Below are positions 21,783 to 33,631 of a stretch of DNA of 64,000 bases, piece after piece. The stretch covers positions 4,835,622-4,899,621 of the forward strand of contig JAULJL010000047.1 of assembly GCA_030761205.1 (NCBI GenBank), read 5' to 3'. The position numbers were made by a program, and so were the translations under genes. The notes below the pieces were generated by a model. It was given only the letters and a program-made list of their open reading frames with translations. It searched no databases and was not told the origin of the DNA. Position 1 is the first letter of the stretch, and each line of letters starts with the position of its first letter. This DNA comes from Fremontodendron californicum (lineage: Eukaryota > Streptophyta > Magnoliopsida > Malvales > Malvaceae).

Positions 21783-24700
21783 ATGTTCCAAGCTCCCGAA
21801 AAAGACTTACGACTTAGAAAAATTCGGGAATTTATAACTTCTCACCAACAACCAATCGAGGAGTTGATCCAAAACATCCAAGAGAAGCAAGGAGAGATGG
21901 CAGCAGCTGACAACCGAACTCTCAAGGAGCTAGCCGCTCCGGACTTGGGTCAACAACCATTATGCATTGAATATGCTAATCTTGAGGTAGCTTTTGAATT
22001 AAAATCTGGTTTGATTCACCTTCTCCCAACTTTTCATGGTTTTGCAGGAGAGGATCCAAATAAGCACCTCAAGGAATTCCATGTAGTTTGCTCAAGCATG
22101 AGACCAACAGGGGTCACGGAAGAGCAAGTTAAGTTGAGAGCCTTCCCATTCTCTCTAGCTGATTCAGCAAAGGAATGGCTCTACTATCTACCATCCGGGA
22201 CCATCACTACATGGAATGATTTGAAGAAAGCATTCTTGGAAAGGTATTTCCCAGCATCTAAGGCTGCCAACATTAGGAAAGAGATATGTGGGATTCGGCA
22301 ATACAACGGAGAGTCCTTATATGAATATTGGGAGAGGTTCAAGAAACTTTGTGCATCATGTCCACACCATCAAATAAGTGAACAACTTCTCATCCAATAC
22401 TTCTATGAAGGTCTCATGCCCATGGAGAGAAGTATGATAGATGCCGCTAGTGGGGGAGCTCTAGTTGATAAGACTCCCAGGGCTGCTAGAACATTAATCT
22501 CCAACATGGCAGCCAATTCTCAACAGTTCTCAATGAGACAAGATCCACCACCACAATCCAAGAGAGTTAATGAGGTAAGTATATCATCCCTTGAACAAAA
22601 ATTTGATAAACTGACTTCTCTTGTTCAACAATTGGCTGTAGGTAAAATACAACAAATAAAGGCTTGTGGCATATGTTCAAACATAGGGCACCAAACTGAT
22701 ATGTGTCCAACACTTCAAGAGGATACCAATGAACATGTGAATGCCATGGGTGGATTTCAGAACCAATCAAGGAAATATGATCCCTACTCAAACACATACA
22801 ATCCAGGATGGAGGGATCATCCAAACTTCAATTATGGAGGGAACCAATCACAAACTATTCCTCCACCATTTGACCACAGGCCACCGGGTTTTCAGCAAAG
22901 AGTGCAACAACCATACCAAACCCGACAACAACTACCACCCACCCAAAATTCAGGTACTTCTCTTGAAGATCTTGTTAAAGCTCTTTCTACTAATACAATT
23001 CAATTTCAACAGGAAACAAAGACAAGTATTCGAAATTTGGAGACTCAAATAGGGCAATTGGCAACAACCATGAGTCAAATGCAAGCAAGGGATTCTGGGA
23101 AATTACCTTCCCAAACCATAGTGAATCCAAGAGAGAATGCCAATGCTATAAATTTAAGAAGTGGGAAACAGCTAGAGACACCACAAAATGATAGTGCTCA
23201 AGGGGAGAACAATACCATGGCATCCTCTTCACATCCCAACGAGCCACTAAAAAAGGTAATTCCTAAACCATCCTTTCCTTCTTATATAACTCCTCCACCT
23301 TTTCCTAGCAGGTTAGCAAAGTCCAAGAAGGAGGAGCAAGAGAAGGAAATTTTGGAAACCTTCCGGAAAGTAGAGGTGAACATTCCTTTACTAGATGCTA
23401 TCAAGCAAGTGCCAAGATATGCCAAGTTCCTAAAAGAGTTGTGCACATCTAAACGGAAGTTGAAATAGAATGAAAAGGTAAGTGTGGGGGAGAATGTGTC
23501 AGCTGTTCTTCAAAAGAAACTCCCACCTAAATGCAAGGATCCAGGTATGTTTACCATTCCTTGTAAGATAGGCAACACCAGGTTTGAGCGTGCTATGCTA
23601 GATCTAGGGGCATCTATTAATGTCATGCCATATTCAATTTATGCTTCATTGAATCTAGGACCATTAGAGGAAACCGGTGTTATAATACAACTTGCTGACC
23701 GTTCTAACACTTATCCAAGAGGAGTTGTAGAAGACGTTCTTGTACAGGTTAATGAATTGGTTTTTCCCGCTGACTTTTATGTTATTGAGATGGAAGATGA
23801 GATGTCTTCTAATCCCACACCTATTCTATTAGGGAGACCATTCTTGAAAACAGCAAGAACTAAAATAGATGTACATGATGGCACTTTAACTATGGAATTT
23901 GATGGTGAAATAATTCGCTTTAACATTTTTGAGGCCATGAGATATCCTAGTGATGTGCATTCTGTTTTTAATATTGATATAATTAACTCACTAGTGCAGC
24001 AAGCTTATGAGCTAGATGGTGAAGATAGTGTAGAAATAGTCATTAGCAACCATCTCGGAATGGGGAATGCTAAACTAGCCTTGAGTGACCAGGTGGAAGG
24101 GGCACTAGAATCTTTACACTCGCTGCAACCTAAAGATGCAAGGTTTGATGTTTCATTTATTGATTTGCCTTTATCTAATGAGAAACTTCTACCTTCCATT
24201 TTGCAGGCACCAACTTTAGAGTTGAAACCACTACCGAACCACTTGAAATATTTGTTCTTAGGGGAAAAGGACACACTACCTGTCATCATTGCCAAAGAGC
24301 TCACACCTTTGCAAGAAGAGCGACTTATCCGGGTGCTTAGAGAGCATAAAACAGCAATTGGTTGGACAATTGCCGATATCAAGGGAATAAGCCCATCCAT
24401 GTGCATGCACCGGATTTTGTTAGAGGAAGGGTCTAAACCAACAAGAGAAGCACAAAGAAGATTGAACCCTCCTATGATGGAGGTTGTGAAAAAGGAGATA
24501 CTGAAGCTCCTAGATGTTGGAGTGATCTATCCTATCTCGGATAGCAAATGGGTGAGCCCAGTCCAAGTGGTTCCAAAGAAATCAGGTGTAACGGTGGTAA
24601 CAAATAATGAGAATGAACTTGTTCCTACTAGGATTCAAACAGGATGGCGAGTTTGTATTGATTATCGTTATAATCAGATAGCCATTGCTCCGGAGGACCA

Positions 24701-27005
24701 AGAGAAAACAACATTCACATGTCCATTTGGTACTTTTGCATACCGGCGTATGCCATTTGGTCTTTGTAATGCACCAGCTACATTCCAAAGGTGTATGGTT
24801 AGCATATTTTCAGATTATGTAGAGAACATCATAGAAGTATTTATGGATGATTTTAGTGTCTATGGTGATTCTTTTGATAGATGTCTAGAGAACCTTACAC
24901 TTGTACTTGAAAGATGCATGGAAACTAACCTTGTTTTGAATTGGGAAAAATGCCACTTTATGGTAGAACAAGGAATAGTTTTGGGCCATGTTATTTCTTC
25001 TAGAGGGATAGAGGTTGATAAGTCTAAAATAGATATTATGCATTCTTTACCACCTCCCACAAATGTGAGAGAGGTTCGTTCTTTTCTTGGACATGCAGGT
25101 TTCTATAGGAGATTTATCAAAGACTTCTCAAAGATCACATTACCTCTTTGCAAGCTACTACAAAAAGATGTGGTTTTCCACTTTGATGATAAATGCAAAG
25201 AGGCGTTTGAAACATTGAAGGGACTCTTGACATCAGCTCCTATCATCCAACCACCAGATTGGAATGTACCTTTTGAAATCATGTGTGATGCTAGTGACTA
25301 TGCCATTGGAGCTGTTTTGGGCCAACGGGTTGGGAAAGCCTCACATGCCATTTATTATGCCTCAAGAACTCTTAATGATGCTCAATTGAACTATTCCACT
25401 ACTGAAAAAGAACTTTTGGCTGTTGTATTTGCTTTAGAAAAATTTCGATCTTATTTAATTGGTACTAAAGTAATTGTATTTTCTGACCATGCAGCCCTTA
25501 AGTACTTACTCACTAAAAAGGAGGCCAAACCAAGGTTGATTAGATGGATACTTCTCTTACAAGAGTTTGATTTGGAGATAAAAGATAAGAGAGGTAGTGA
25601 CAACCTGGTTGCGGACCATCTTAGCCGTTTAGTTCATGAAGATGATGCACTACCCTTGAATGAGAACTTTCCGGATGAGCAACTTCTTTTTATAAGAACA
25701 ACAACTCCTTGGTATGCTGATATTGTTAATTACTTAGTTACCAAGAAGTTGCCACAAGAGTTGACACAAGCTCAAAGAAATAAGATCAAGAGTGATGCCA
25801 AATACTACATATGGGATGATCCTTACCTTTGGAAGCATTGCTCCGATCAGATTATAAGAAGGTGTGTACTCGAAACTGAATTTCAATCTATTCTCACCTT
25901 TTGTCACTCTTATGCATGTGGAGGACACTTTGGATCCAAAAGAACAGCCATGAAAGTTCTTGATTCTGGATTTTATTGGCCTACCATATTCAAAGATGCA
26001 TACCTCTTTTGCAAGTCATGTGATCGTTGCCAAAGAACTGGTAACTTAGGTGCTAGAAATCAAATGCCTCAAACTCCAATACTTATTGTTGAAATTTTTG
26101 ATGTATGGGGCATGGATTTCATGGGACCTTTTCCTCCTTCTTTTGGTAATCTTTATATTTTACTTGCCGTTGATTATGTTTCAAAGTGGGTGGAAGCAAA
26201 ATCCACTAGGACTAATAACTCTAAAGTTGTTTCAGATTTTGTCAAGACTAACATCTTGGCTAGGTTTGGAACGCCAAAGGCCATAATCAGCGATAGAGGT
26301 ACTCACTTTTGCAATAGGACTATGGAAGCACTTTTGAGGAAGTATAACATCACACACAAGGTCTCCACCTCATATCATCCTCAAACTAGTGGGCAAGCTG
26401 AAGTGTCAAACCGAGAAGTTAAGTCCATCCTTGAAAAGACAGTTAATCCAAATAGGAAGGATTGGAGTTCACGACTTGATGATGCACTTTGGGCTTATAG
26501 GACAGCATATAAGACACCCATTGGTATGTCTCCTTATCGACTTGTTTATGGTAAGCCTTGTCATCTTCCGGTTGAATTGGAACATAAATCATATTGGGCT
26601 ATCAAACAATGCAACATGGAGATGGATGAGATAGGAAAGAAAAGAAAACTTGACCTACAAGAATTAGAGGAGATAAGGAATGATGCCTATCAGAATTCTA
26701 GGATTTACAAGGAAAAGACTAAGGCATTCCATGACAAGATGATATCAAGAAAAGAATTTGTTGTTGGACAAAAAGTTCTTCTCTTCCATTCACGCCTTAA
26801 GTTATATCCAGGTAAGTTACGTTCTCGTTGGGTTGGACCTTTTGTTATTACTAATGTATTTACTCATGGTGCAGTTGAAATCCAAAGCCCAAAAACAGAT
26901 AAGGCATTCAAAGTGAATGGTCATAGATTGAAGCCTTACTATGAGAACTTTCCAATACAAGATGTGGAGGAGTTTCCACTTTTTGAGCCAAAGTATGTTG
27001 AATAA
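21783..27005 (+). pseudogene. E2 gag-pol, one nonsense codon and an RT deletion
   Basis: A single frame of 1,741 codons. Approximate residues: gag capsid region 80-260, CCHC knuckle CGICSNIGHQTDMC 295-308, protease DLGAS near 605, RT 900-1080 with VFMDDF near 1020, RNase H 1155-1280, integrase 1370-1610 (CKSCDRC, then D, D, E), and a C-terminal GPF module. The start at 21783 follows the PBS and leader. TGG became TAG at codon 562 (23466-23468), close to the gag/protease boundary. In RT, 37 residues including motif A (FLDGFSGYNQ in the other copies) are missing in frame at 24666/24667, exactly between GT...AG boundaries seen in E1. Possible UAG readthrough is noted, but E1 has Trp there, so plain nonsense is more likely. 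Confidence 0.9.
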
Positions 27006-27347
27006 TAATGGCATGGGTCTAAGTTAGGCTGAGGACAATAAACCAAGCGCTTCTTGGGAGGCAACCCAAAAGGATGGAGAGCATCTATTATATCAGATTT
27101 GCATATTCCTTACTCTCCATCATTCTATCTTTTATTGTTTTTCTTTTCTTTTGTTTAATAGTTCTTTTCTCTTACAAGATGTAAATATAATTTTTAATTT
27201 ATTTTTTTTAACCCCGGTTAAATGGCGGATAACGGTACTCCGTGATTATTTAAATCGGTTCCATCAGCTACCCACAAAACTGATATTGTATATAAATTTC
27301 TCTTCCAATTTCTCTTTCAATTTTTTTTTTCATTCTTTTTTTTCAGG
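27006..27347 (+). other. E2 spacer before CRP, shortened
   Basis: Relative to E1 and E4, the segment containing the first hairpin and G-tract is deleted: TTCTCTTACA is joined directly to AGATGTAAATAT near 27177. The rest leads to the pyrimidine tract TTTTTTTCAGG ending at 27347. No gene. Confidence 0.6.
27335..27347 (+). promoter_or_regulatory. Splice-acceptor-like site before the E2 CRP
   Basis: A pyrimidine run ends in TTTCAG (AG at 27345-27346), two bases before the ATG at 27348. The same arrangement precedes the CRP in all five elements, which suggests expression from a spliced RNA. Possible donors in the gag region are GAG/GTAAGTAT (near 22573) and AAG/GTAAGTG (near 23477). Confidence 0.5.
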
Positions 27348-27884
27348 ATGGATGATATTCTCACAAGATTGCAGAAACGATTTCCTCCTTTTCCTCGAAA
27401 TATTTTACTGAAGCTTTACCAAGTTCGACTTGAAAGATTAAGAATGCTTATGCACAAAGGGATTCCTGACGACATACGTTGGATAATTGAAGCCAAGGTA
27501 CGTGAAGATGAATATCTTCCTGTTTTGCATTTACCAGGTACAGGTAGAAGCACTTTTGCAAAGAAGCGACGAGCAAAGCGCATGGGTTCAAACTGCCACA
27601 AATGTGCACGATGGACGTGTAACGGTAAATGTCGTTCTATTGGGATTCCGTCCTCTAATCGAGATGATAAAATTGAATTCATTAAGGATGGACTGAGTAA
27701 GGAGAATTTGGGTAATATCCAACTTTCTCTTGAGACGCATCCTAGTGGAGACGTACAAAGAGAAATTCTTGATTTATGGCCGCAATTCCAAAGGGAATGG
27801 CAACATCTTGGGAATCTGATGTTAAAAGACCCTGTTTGCCAGCTTGTAAGAAAACTGGATGGGAAGCATATCCTCGACTCATAG
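27348..27884 (+). CDS. CRP: basic cysteine-rich protein, virus NABP-like (intact)
   Basis: 178 residues, intact. Residues 1-62 are predicted mostly helical and basic (LLKLYQVRLERLRMLMHKG). GTGRSTFAKKRRAKR (64-78) is a strong basic patch, possibly a nuclear localisation signal, and runs into CHKCARWTCNGKC (83-95, CX2CX4CX3C). An acidic-basic region (DDKIEFIKDGLSKENL) and a Trp-containing tail follow. The order GRS-basic patch-CxxC resembles the cysteine-rich nucleic-acid-binding proteins encoded 3' of the coat protein in carlaviruses and relatives, several of which suppress silencing or act in the nucleus. The spacing of the last two Cys differs and this protein is longer, so homology is likely but unproven. 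No transmembrane segment is seen, so it is not an env protein. It lies between gag-pol and LOG. Confidence 0.6.
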   Translation: MDDILTRLQKRFPPFPRNILLKLYQVRLERLRMLMHKGIPDDIRWIIEAKVREDEYLPVLHLPGTGRSTFAKKRRAKRMGSNCHKCARWTCNGKCRSIGIPSSNRDDKIEFIKDGLSKENLGNIQLSLETHPSGDVQREILDLWPQFQREWQHLGNLMLKDPVCQLVRKLDGKHILDS

Positions 27885-28220
27885 AAGGCGTTTAAGCCGT
27901 TTCTGGACGTAAAACCAGAGGAAGATGTGAGCCACAATCACAACTACAATAAATGACTTCTCAGCTTTTGGTTTGATTTGCAATAACTTTATTTTGTTTT
28001 AATTTACGTGTTGTTCGATTTGTGTAATTATTCTCGTTTTTTTTATTTGTCTTTTACGGTTGATTTTTTCTTCTCTTTTTGATTTTCTTCCTGAAATCAC
28101 GCAAAAATCTTTTGTTAGGTTAACATTTTCTTCTGACAGGTCAGATACACTTTCGGCGACATTATTACTCTTGTCTGATTCACTACTCAGTCCTCTATAT
28201 ATTACACCATGTACTCATTC

Positions 28221-28228
28221 TCTTTCAG
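28221..28228 (+). promoter_or_regulatory. Splice-acceptor-like site before the E2 LOG
   Basis: TCTTTCAG (AG at 28227-28228) lies 19 bases upstream of the LOG ATG at 28248. It is conserved in E1, E2, E4 and E5 and, on the other strand, in E3. Confidence 0.4.
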
Positions 28229-28247
28229 GCACTCGAAGAAAAAAAAA

Positions 28248-28895
28248 ATGGAAAGTACTTCATCCCAGCGCATTAAAAAAATTTGTGTCTTTGGAGGTGC
28301 TTATCCAGGGAAAAATAACATATTCGCTGATGAAGCCATAAGAGTTGGAGTAATACTTGCCCAACAAAAGATCCACTTGATTTATGGAGGCGGTAGTACG
28401 GGTTTAATGGGAGCAGTCGCTACAGCAGCACACGCCGGAGGAAGTCCAGTTCTAGGAATCGTGCCAAAACTATTCACAAGTTTTTGTGGACCTACCGTGG
28501 GTAAGGAAATACAAGTCTGGAGTGTCCCTGAACGGATAACAATCATGTACCATTCTGCCGATGCATTCATTGCTTTACCAGGAGGTCTGGGTACATTGGA
28601 AGAAATAGCTTGCGTGGCTTCTTGGTCATCTTTGGTCACAAATAAGAAACCCATTGGTTTGCTTAATATTAAAGGTTATTTTAGTAATTAGCTTTTATAT
28701 TTAGATAATGCTGTAGATAATGGATTCATGTTTTCAGAGGCAAGGAGAACCATAATTTCTGCTACAACCATTGAAGATTTACTTAAAAAGCTCCAAGCTT
28801 ATGAGTGTTTATCTGCTACGGTTGTTTCGCAAACGCTCGGAAAAAGAAAAAGAGATATGGACGAGCAAGGAGTGGATTGCACTTTGTCTTTGTGA
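28248..28895 (+). pseudogene. E2 LOG-like gene, nonsense at codon 148
   Basis: 216-codon LOG homolog with intact YGGGSTGLMG (46-55), R96 and PGGLGTLEE (111-119). Codon 148 changed from TTG to TAG (28689-28691). This truncates the C-terminal third (helices after GYFSN, including the NGF...RRTIISA segment that completes the Rossmann fold and the dimer). The rest of the frame to the TGA at 28893-28895 is otherwise open, so the stop is recent. The family cleaves cytokinin riboside 5'-monophosphates to the free base and ribose 5-phosphate; it was formerly mislabelled lysine decarboxylase. Confidence 0.88.
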
Positions 28896-30989
28896 CATTA
28901 TCTAACATTTTGCTTGTTGTGTCTCAGTTATAATAAGTGGTTAGCAACCTCTGCAGGTAATATCTCCTAAATTCTACCTTTAAAATTTGACATTGGGGAC
29001 AATGTCATATTTTAGTAGGGGGTAAGGGACATATTTTGCTAATTTAAAAAAAAAAAAAAAAAAAAATTTTAAGAAGTATTCATTCTGAACAAGGTCTGAG
29101 TAAGGGAGACTTGAGACATACCTTGTCAGTTTGATTTCTTCTTTTCAAAAAAAAAAAAAAAAAAAAAAATTTGTTGTGTTTTAAGCAATTTAGAAGTATT
29201 CATTCTGAACAAGGTCTGAGTAAGGGAGACTTGAGACACACCTTGTCAGTTTGATTTTAATCTTTTTATGTTTACTTGTTAATTTTTGTTTAGTATTTTA
29301 AGATTATTTAGGTTGCATGAGTTTGTTTTGTTTTGAGTCTTAGCTGTTCCTATTCTTATGTTATTAGTTCTTTTCTCTTACACATGATTCTTTCATTTGG
29401 GTTAATAGACTTACATTGAGGACAATGTAAGAATTAAGTGTGGGGGGAATGATTTAGGATTTCTTTTATTTTTGTCTACTATTTTTTTTTTATGAGTCTT
29501 TATTATAATTTTTAGTGTGTTTTAGTTCCTTTTTAATACAATGATGAGATATGAATTGCATAAGTCTAAAACAGAGTTATTAGTGAGAAGATTTTCATGA
29601 GAATTGAGCTTGATATCATTTTTTTTTATGAGCCAATGTTAATATGATATGTTGATTGAGAAAGAAGCATGTTTAGACTTAATCTGACTTGTATAATCAT
29701 CCTTGTGAGTTTTTGAGCCTATAATGATTGATGCATTATACAAATCAATCTAATTTCTTTCTTGAGTGCTCTTATGATTACAGGATTCTCTAGAACTTGC
29801 TTTAAACCGTTTGAGACTATATTGATACATGTGACAACATGAATATGATAGAGGCATTAGGATTTTTAGCCAGAGCCAAACAGCCATCCCTTATTGATGT
29901 TCCAAGAGAACACACCCTTAGTGAACCAATTTGAGCCTACATTGAATAAGCTATCTCTTTGGTAACCATAACTTGTCCCTAACCTAAATATACTTATATC
30001 TTTACCTTTGTTCCAAAGATGAATTAGCATGTTTTGAGACAAGTTGCAAAGACAAGGGATATTTTTAGTTAAAAATTTGGGTTAGAAACAAGAAATAAGT
30101 GTGGGGGGGAAAGAAAAGAAAAGTCAAAAAAAAAAAAAAAAAAAAAAGAAATGGAATACTGGCAAATACATTCAAAAAAAAAAAAAATATGAATCATCTC
30201 TTGAATTTTGGGAAAAAGAAAAAGATGTTACAAAGTTGTTCAGAATGAAGAAAAGGCCCAACATAAATATCCGGCCTAGGTGACTATGTACTTGTAAAGA
30301 GTTTTGAGAAGTTTCTTTGTATGATCTTTTTATGTCTCTAAACTTTATGAACTCTTTGGAACCTTTGTGATATCTTTATCCTTTTGTTCTTCAACCACAT
30401 TACAAACCCCTTGGCCCCATTACAACCTTGATTAAAGACCTCTTGATTCATGAAGTTGTATGATCTAAATAGTGGAGAATAGGTGGACAAGCAAGAATAT
30501 GGTAGAACTATTTTCATGAGATTGATTGAGTGTAAACACTTCACCACTACTTTAAAGAGTGAAAATCATGAGGGTATCCCATGTGAGAAGTTGAGATTAA
30601 ATTTGAACATGCAATATTTTGATTGAGATATGTTATGCTAATATTGGCTTAACTCAAACAATTTACATTCAAGCATGATTTTTTGTGAAATTCTTTAAGC
30701 TATTGATTAGTTTATAAGACTTGTTCAAATATTGTATCTAATTTGTATTGAAAGGATTAGGAGTAAATATTTTTAGTATATGCAGTTTATTTATATTTTA
30801 GTTTTTCAATGTTTGTGGGTATCGTTCTAGTAAACCCTCACGAGACTAAACTCGTCCACTAGGGACACCTAGGGGTTTAAAGGCTTGTGTCACATGCTAA
30901 GTGCCACCGTGATTTCCTACGAAAATGGATTAGATTAGATTTTCTTATTTTATTTTTATTGAGTCGTTGCTAGGGACTAGCAACAATCT
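28896..30989 (+). other. E2 3' noncoding region
   Basis: Same architecture as E1 17102-19182: hairpin GACATTGGGGACAATGTC (28989-29006), two long A-tracts (about 29046-29067 and 29148-29169) each followed by the 97-bp repeat unit, hairpin ACATTGAGGACAATGT (29413-29428) with AAGTGTGGGGGG, and a PPT-like run AAGTGTGGGGGGGAAAG near 30097. No coding sequence is supported. Confidence 0.65.
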
Positions 30990-31002
30990 AAGTGTGGGGG
31001 TG
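30990..31002 (+). other. E2 polypurine tract
   Basis: AAGTGTGGGGGTG immediately precedes the 3' LTR. Confidence 0.85.
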
Positions 31003-33025
31003 TGATAACTCGTATAATTATATAGTTTTTAGTTATGTTTTATTAATGTTTTGTGTCAAATACGAGTTATTATTGTTTAGTCTAATTGTGTTTATGATCT
31101 TTTATATTTTTATGTATTTTGGTGTTTTTCACAAGTTTCTTTGAGTGATTTCAGATTACTAGAATTAAGGGCAAATCCAGTTCAGTTTCAGTTCCGACAC
31201 CTTTTGCCATATCAGCTATATCTCGAGTTTCACTGAAGCAATAAGGCTGAAATTTGTAGCCATGCAAAGCTAAGAGGCATATCTATCTTTTTCATGTTTT
31301 ACACTTCTTAAAACGGAGTCGTTTTCCCTAGCGAAATCGACCATCAAGTTGGCTGATGTGCAATGACGTCTGTGCTGACATGTTTTCGTATTATGCCCGT
31401 ATCTTCTTATCCACATCAGAAAATGAGCTGATTCCAACGGCTATGGTTCCGTAACTGATAGGGGAACCTTTGTCTAGAAGACCATGTGATCAGATCAGGC
31501 CTCCAATATTGAATAAATCGACCATCAAGGTGGCTGATGTGTAATGACATCTGCGCTGACATGTTTTCGTATTTTGCCCATATCTGCTTAACCACATCAG
31601 AAAATGAGCTGATTCCAACGGCTATGGTTCCGTAACTAATAGGGGAACCTTTTTCTAGAAGACCATGTGATCAGATCAGGCCTCCAATATTGACGAAATC
31701 GACCATCAAGTTGGCTGATCAAAATCGTCATATACCTACCTTTGAAATTTGTAAAGCTTGTCTCTTGTCATTTAGCCCTCCAAAATGTGTATAAATAGAG
31801 GGCCTTGGATGATTGTAAGGGATCATATTGGAGATTGGTAGGATATTAGCCATTTTAACAAAATTCTCTAAGTTTTCTTCTTCTTTCTTTTCTCTAGTTT
31901 TCTTTTTATTTAGAAAGAGCAAGAGGTTGGATAATTAATATTCTTCTTCTTCTTCTTTCTTTCTTTTATTTTCTTCTTATATTCTATTTAATTTTATGTT
32001 TATAATGCCTATGCTAGGCTAAACTTCTATTTGGTTAAGGGTGATTTCAAAGCCCTAGACATGTTTTGTGATTGATTTTCAGATTCTATCTATCATTAAT
32101 TTTCTATCAAAGTTGCTTATGTTCTTCTACAAGAATTGTTCATGATGTTGTCTTGATTTATTTAGGTGTACAACTAGATAGATCTTGATAATTATCTATT
32201 GCTAGTTTAGGAGTCTTGATCCGTGTAATTGTCTTGATTTCCTATTCATAAGTGGCAATTTGTGATTAATGATTATGGTCAAGTTTTCAATAATTGCAAA
32301 GTGGAACATAACCTAAGTTGAACAATCCGAGCTTATGTGTTTGTTGCTTAGATCAACCTATCTTTCTCATCATAAAGCTGCCATTAAATTGAATTTAGAG
32401 AGCTTATTCTAGGTTGTTTAATGGTTAGAGATTAAATAGAGAGCTTGTTCTATTTAACGACAAACTAAGGAAAGATTGGGGTAACAGAGCTTGTTGTTAT
32501 CTACGGTTGTTAACTTTGATAGTTGGTTGATGTTGATAGATCTGAAATTGATTCTTAATGATGTCTAGTGGTGGAGAATGAAACCTTAACCATATTTTTC
32601 ATATTTGATTCTTCTTACTTACTTGTTTTCTTACTTTTCTAGTTTGCTTATTTTTAAAAGTATATTTATTTTTATTGGCTGGTTATACCGCCTAATTTGT
32701 ATATTAACTTTGTTTTATTTTTATTGGCTGGTTATACCGCCTAATTTAGTATATATATTTTTATTGGCTGGTTATACCGCCTAATTTAGTATATATATTT
32801 TTATTGGCTGGTTATACCGCCTTGCATCTTATTCTTATTATTTACTTTAGTTTAAATATGATTTCAAAAACCCCTTTTCTTTTATTGTTCTTGAATTTAA
32901 GTTTTAAACTATCAACTTATAAACTAAAACCCAATCCCTGAGGACTCGACCCTTGCTAACTACTATACTTACAATTGATCTTTTTAGTGCAAGGTTAAAT
33001 AAGATACACTCTTTTGGGTGCACCA
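31003..33025 (+). repeat. E2 3' LTR
   Basis: 2,023 bp, differing from the 5' LTR at a few scattered positions (for example TTTTCCC for TTGTCCC after GAGTCG). It ends in the same GGTGCACCA and is followed by the GTAAC target copy. Confidence 0.95.
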
Positions 33026-33030
33026 GTAAC

Positions 33031-33631
33031 TGACAGGGGAACATTTTTCTAGAAGACCATGTGATCAGATCAGGCCTCCAATATTGACAAAATCGACCAT
33101 CAATTTGGCTGATCAAAATTGTCATACAATATGACGAAAATTGTTAGAAAAATGCACCCACCTATTATACCTACCTTTGAAATTTGTAAAGCTTGTCTCT
33201 TGTCATTTAGCCCTCCAAAATGTGTATAAATAGAGGGCCTTGGATGATTGTAGAGGAATATATGGTAGATTGGTAGGAAATTAGCCATTGTAATAAAATT
33301 CTCTAAGTTTTCTTCTTCTTTCTTTTCTCTAGTTTTCTTTTTCTTTATTTTCTTCTTCTTCTTCTTCTTCTTTCTTTTATTTCCTTCTTAGATTCTCTTT
33401 AATTTTATGTTTATGTTTACAATGCCTATGCTAGGCTAAACTTCTATTTGGTTAAGGGTGATTTCAAAGCCCTAGACATATTTTGTGATTGATTTTCAGA
33501 TTCTATCTATCATTAATTTTCTATCAAAGTTGCTTATGTTCTTCTACAAGAATTGTTCATGATGTTGTCTTGATTTATTTAGGTGTACAACTAGATAGAT
33601 CTTGATAATTATCTATTGCTAGTTTAGGAGT
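33031..33631 (+). repeat. E1 3' LTR, middle piece
   Basis: It continues the E1 LTR from TGACAGGGGAAC and stops in CTAGTTTAGGAGT, where E3 entered (target copy GGAGT at 33627-33631). It contains the TATA box and CTT-rich leader. Confidence 0.92.

Larger units (their letters stand above)
19648..33025 (+). mobile_element. E2: full-length Athila-like element with CRP and LOG cargo
   Basis: The element is 13,378 bp, flanked by GTAAC (19643-19647 and 33026-33030), inserted in the E1 3' LTR. Its LTRs are 2,026 and 2,023 bp and nearly identical by eye, implying a young insertion. Contents: perfect PBS, a 1,740-codon gag-pol frame with one nonsense codon and one in-frame deletion, an intact CRP gene, a LOG pseudogene, 3' noncoding DNA and a PPT. 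It is the least damaged autonomous-type element in the window, but its own RT lacks motif A, so it probably used enzyme supplied in trans. Confidence 0.95.

Noticed and set aside
27416..27937. A 173-codon antisense frame opposite CRP, open in E2, E4 and E5 (60289-60810).
   Set aside because: It is the shadow of the conserved sense gene: it persists where the sense frame is conserved, has no start context or promoter, and no recognisable domain.
28382..28654. A 90-codon antisense frame opposite LOG, present in several copies.
   Set aside because: It mirrors the sense LOG codons and has no independent support.
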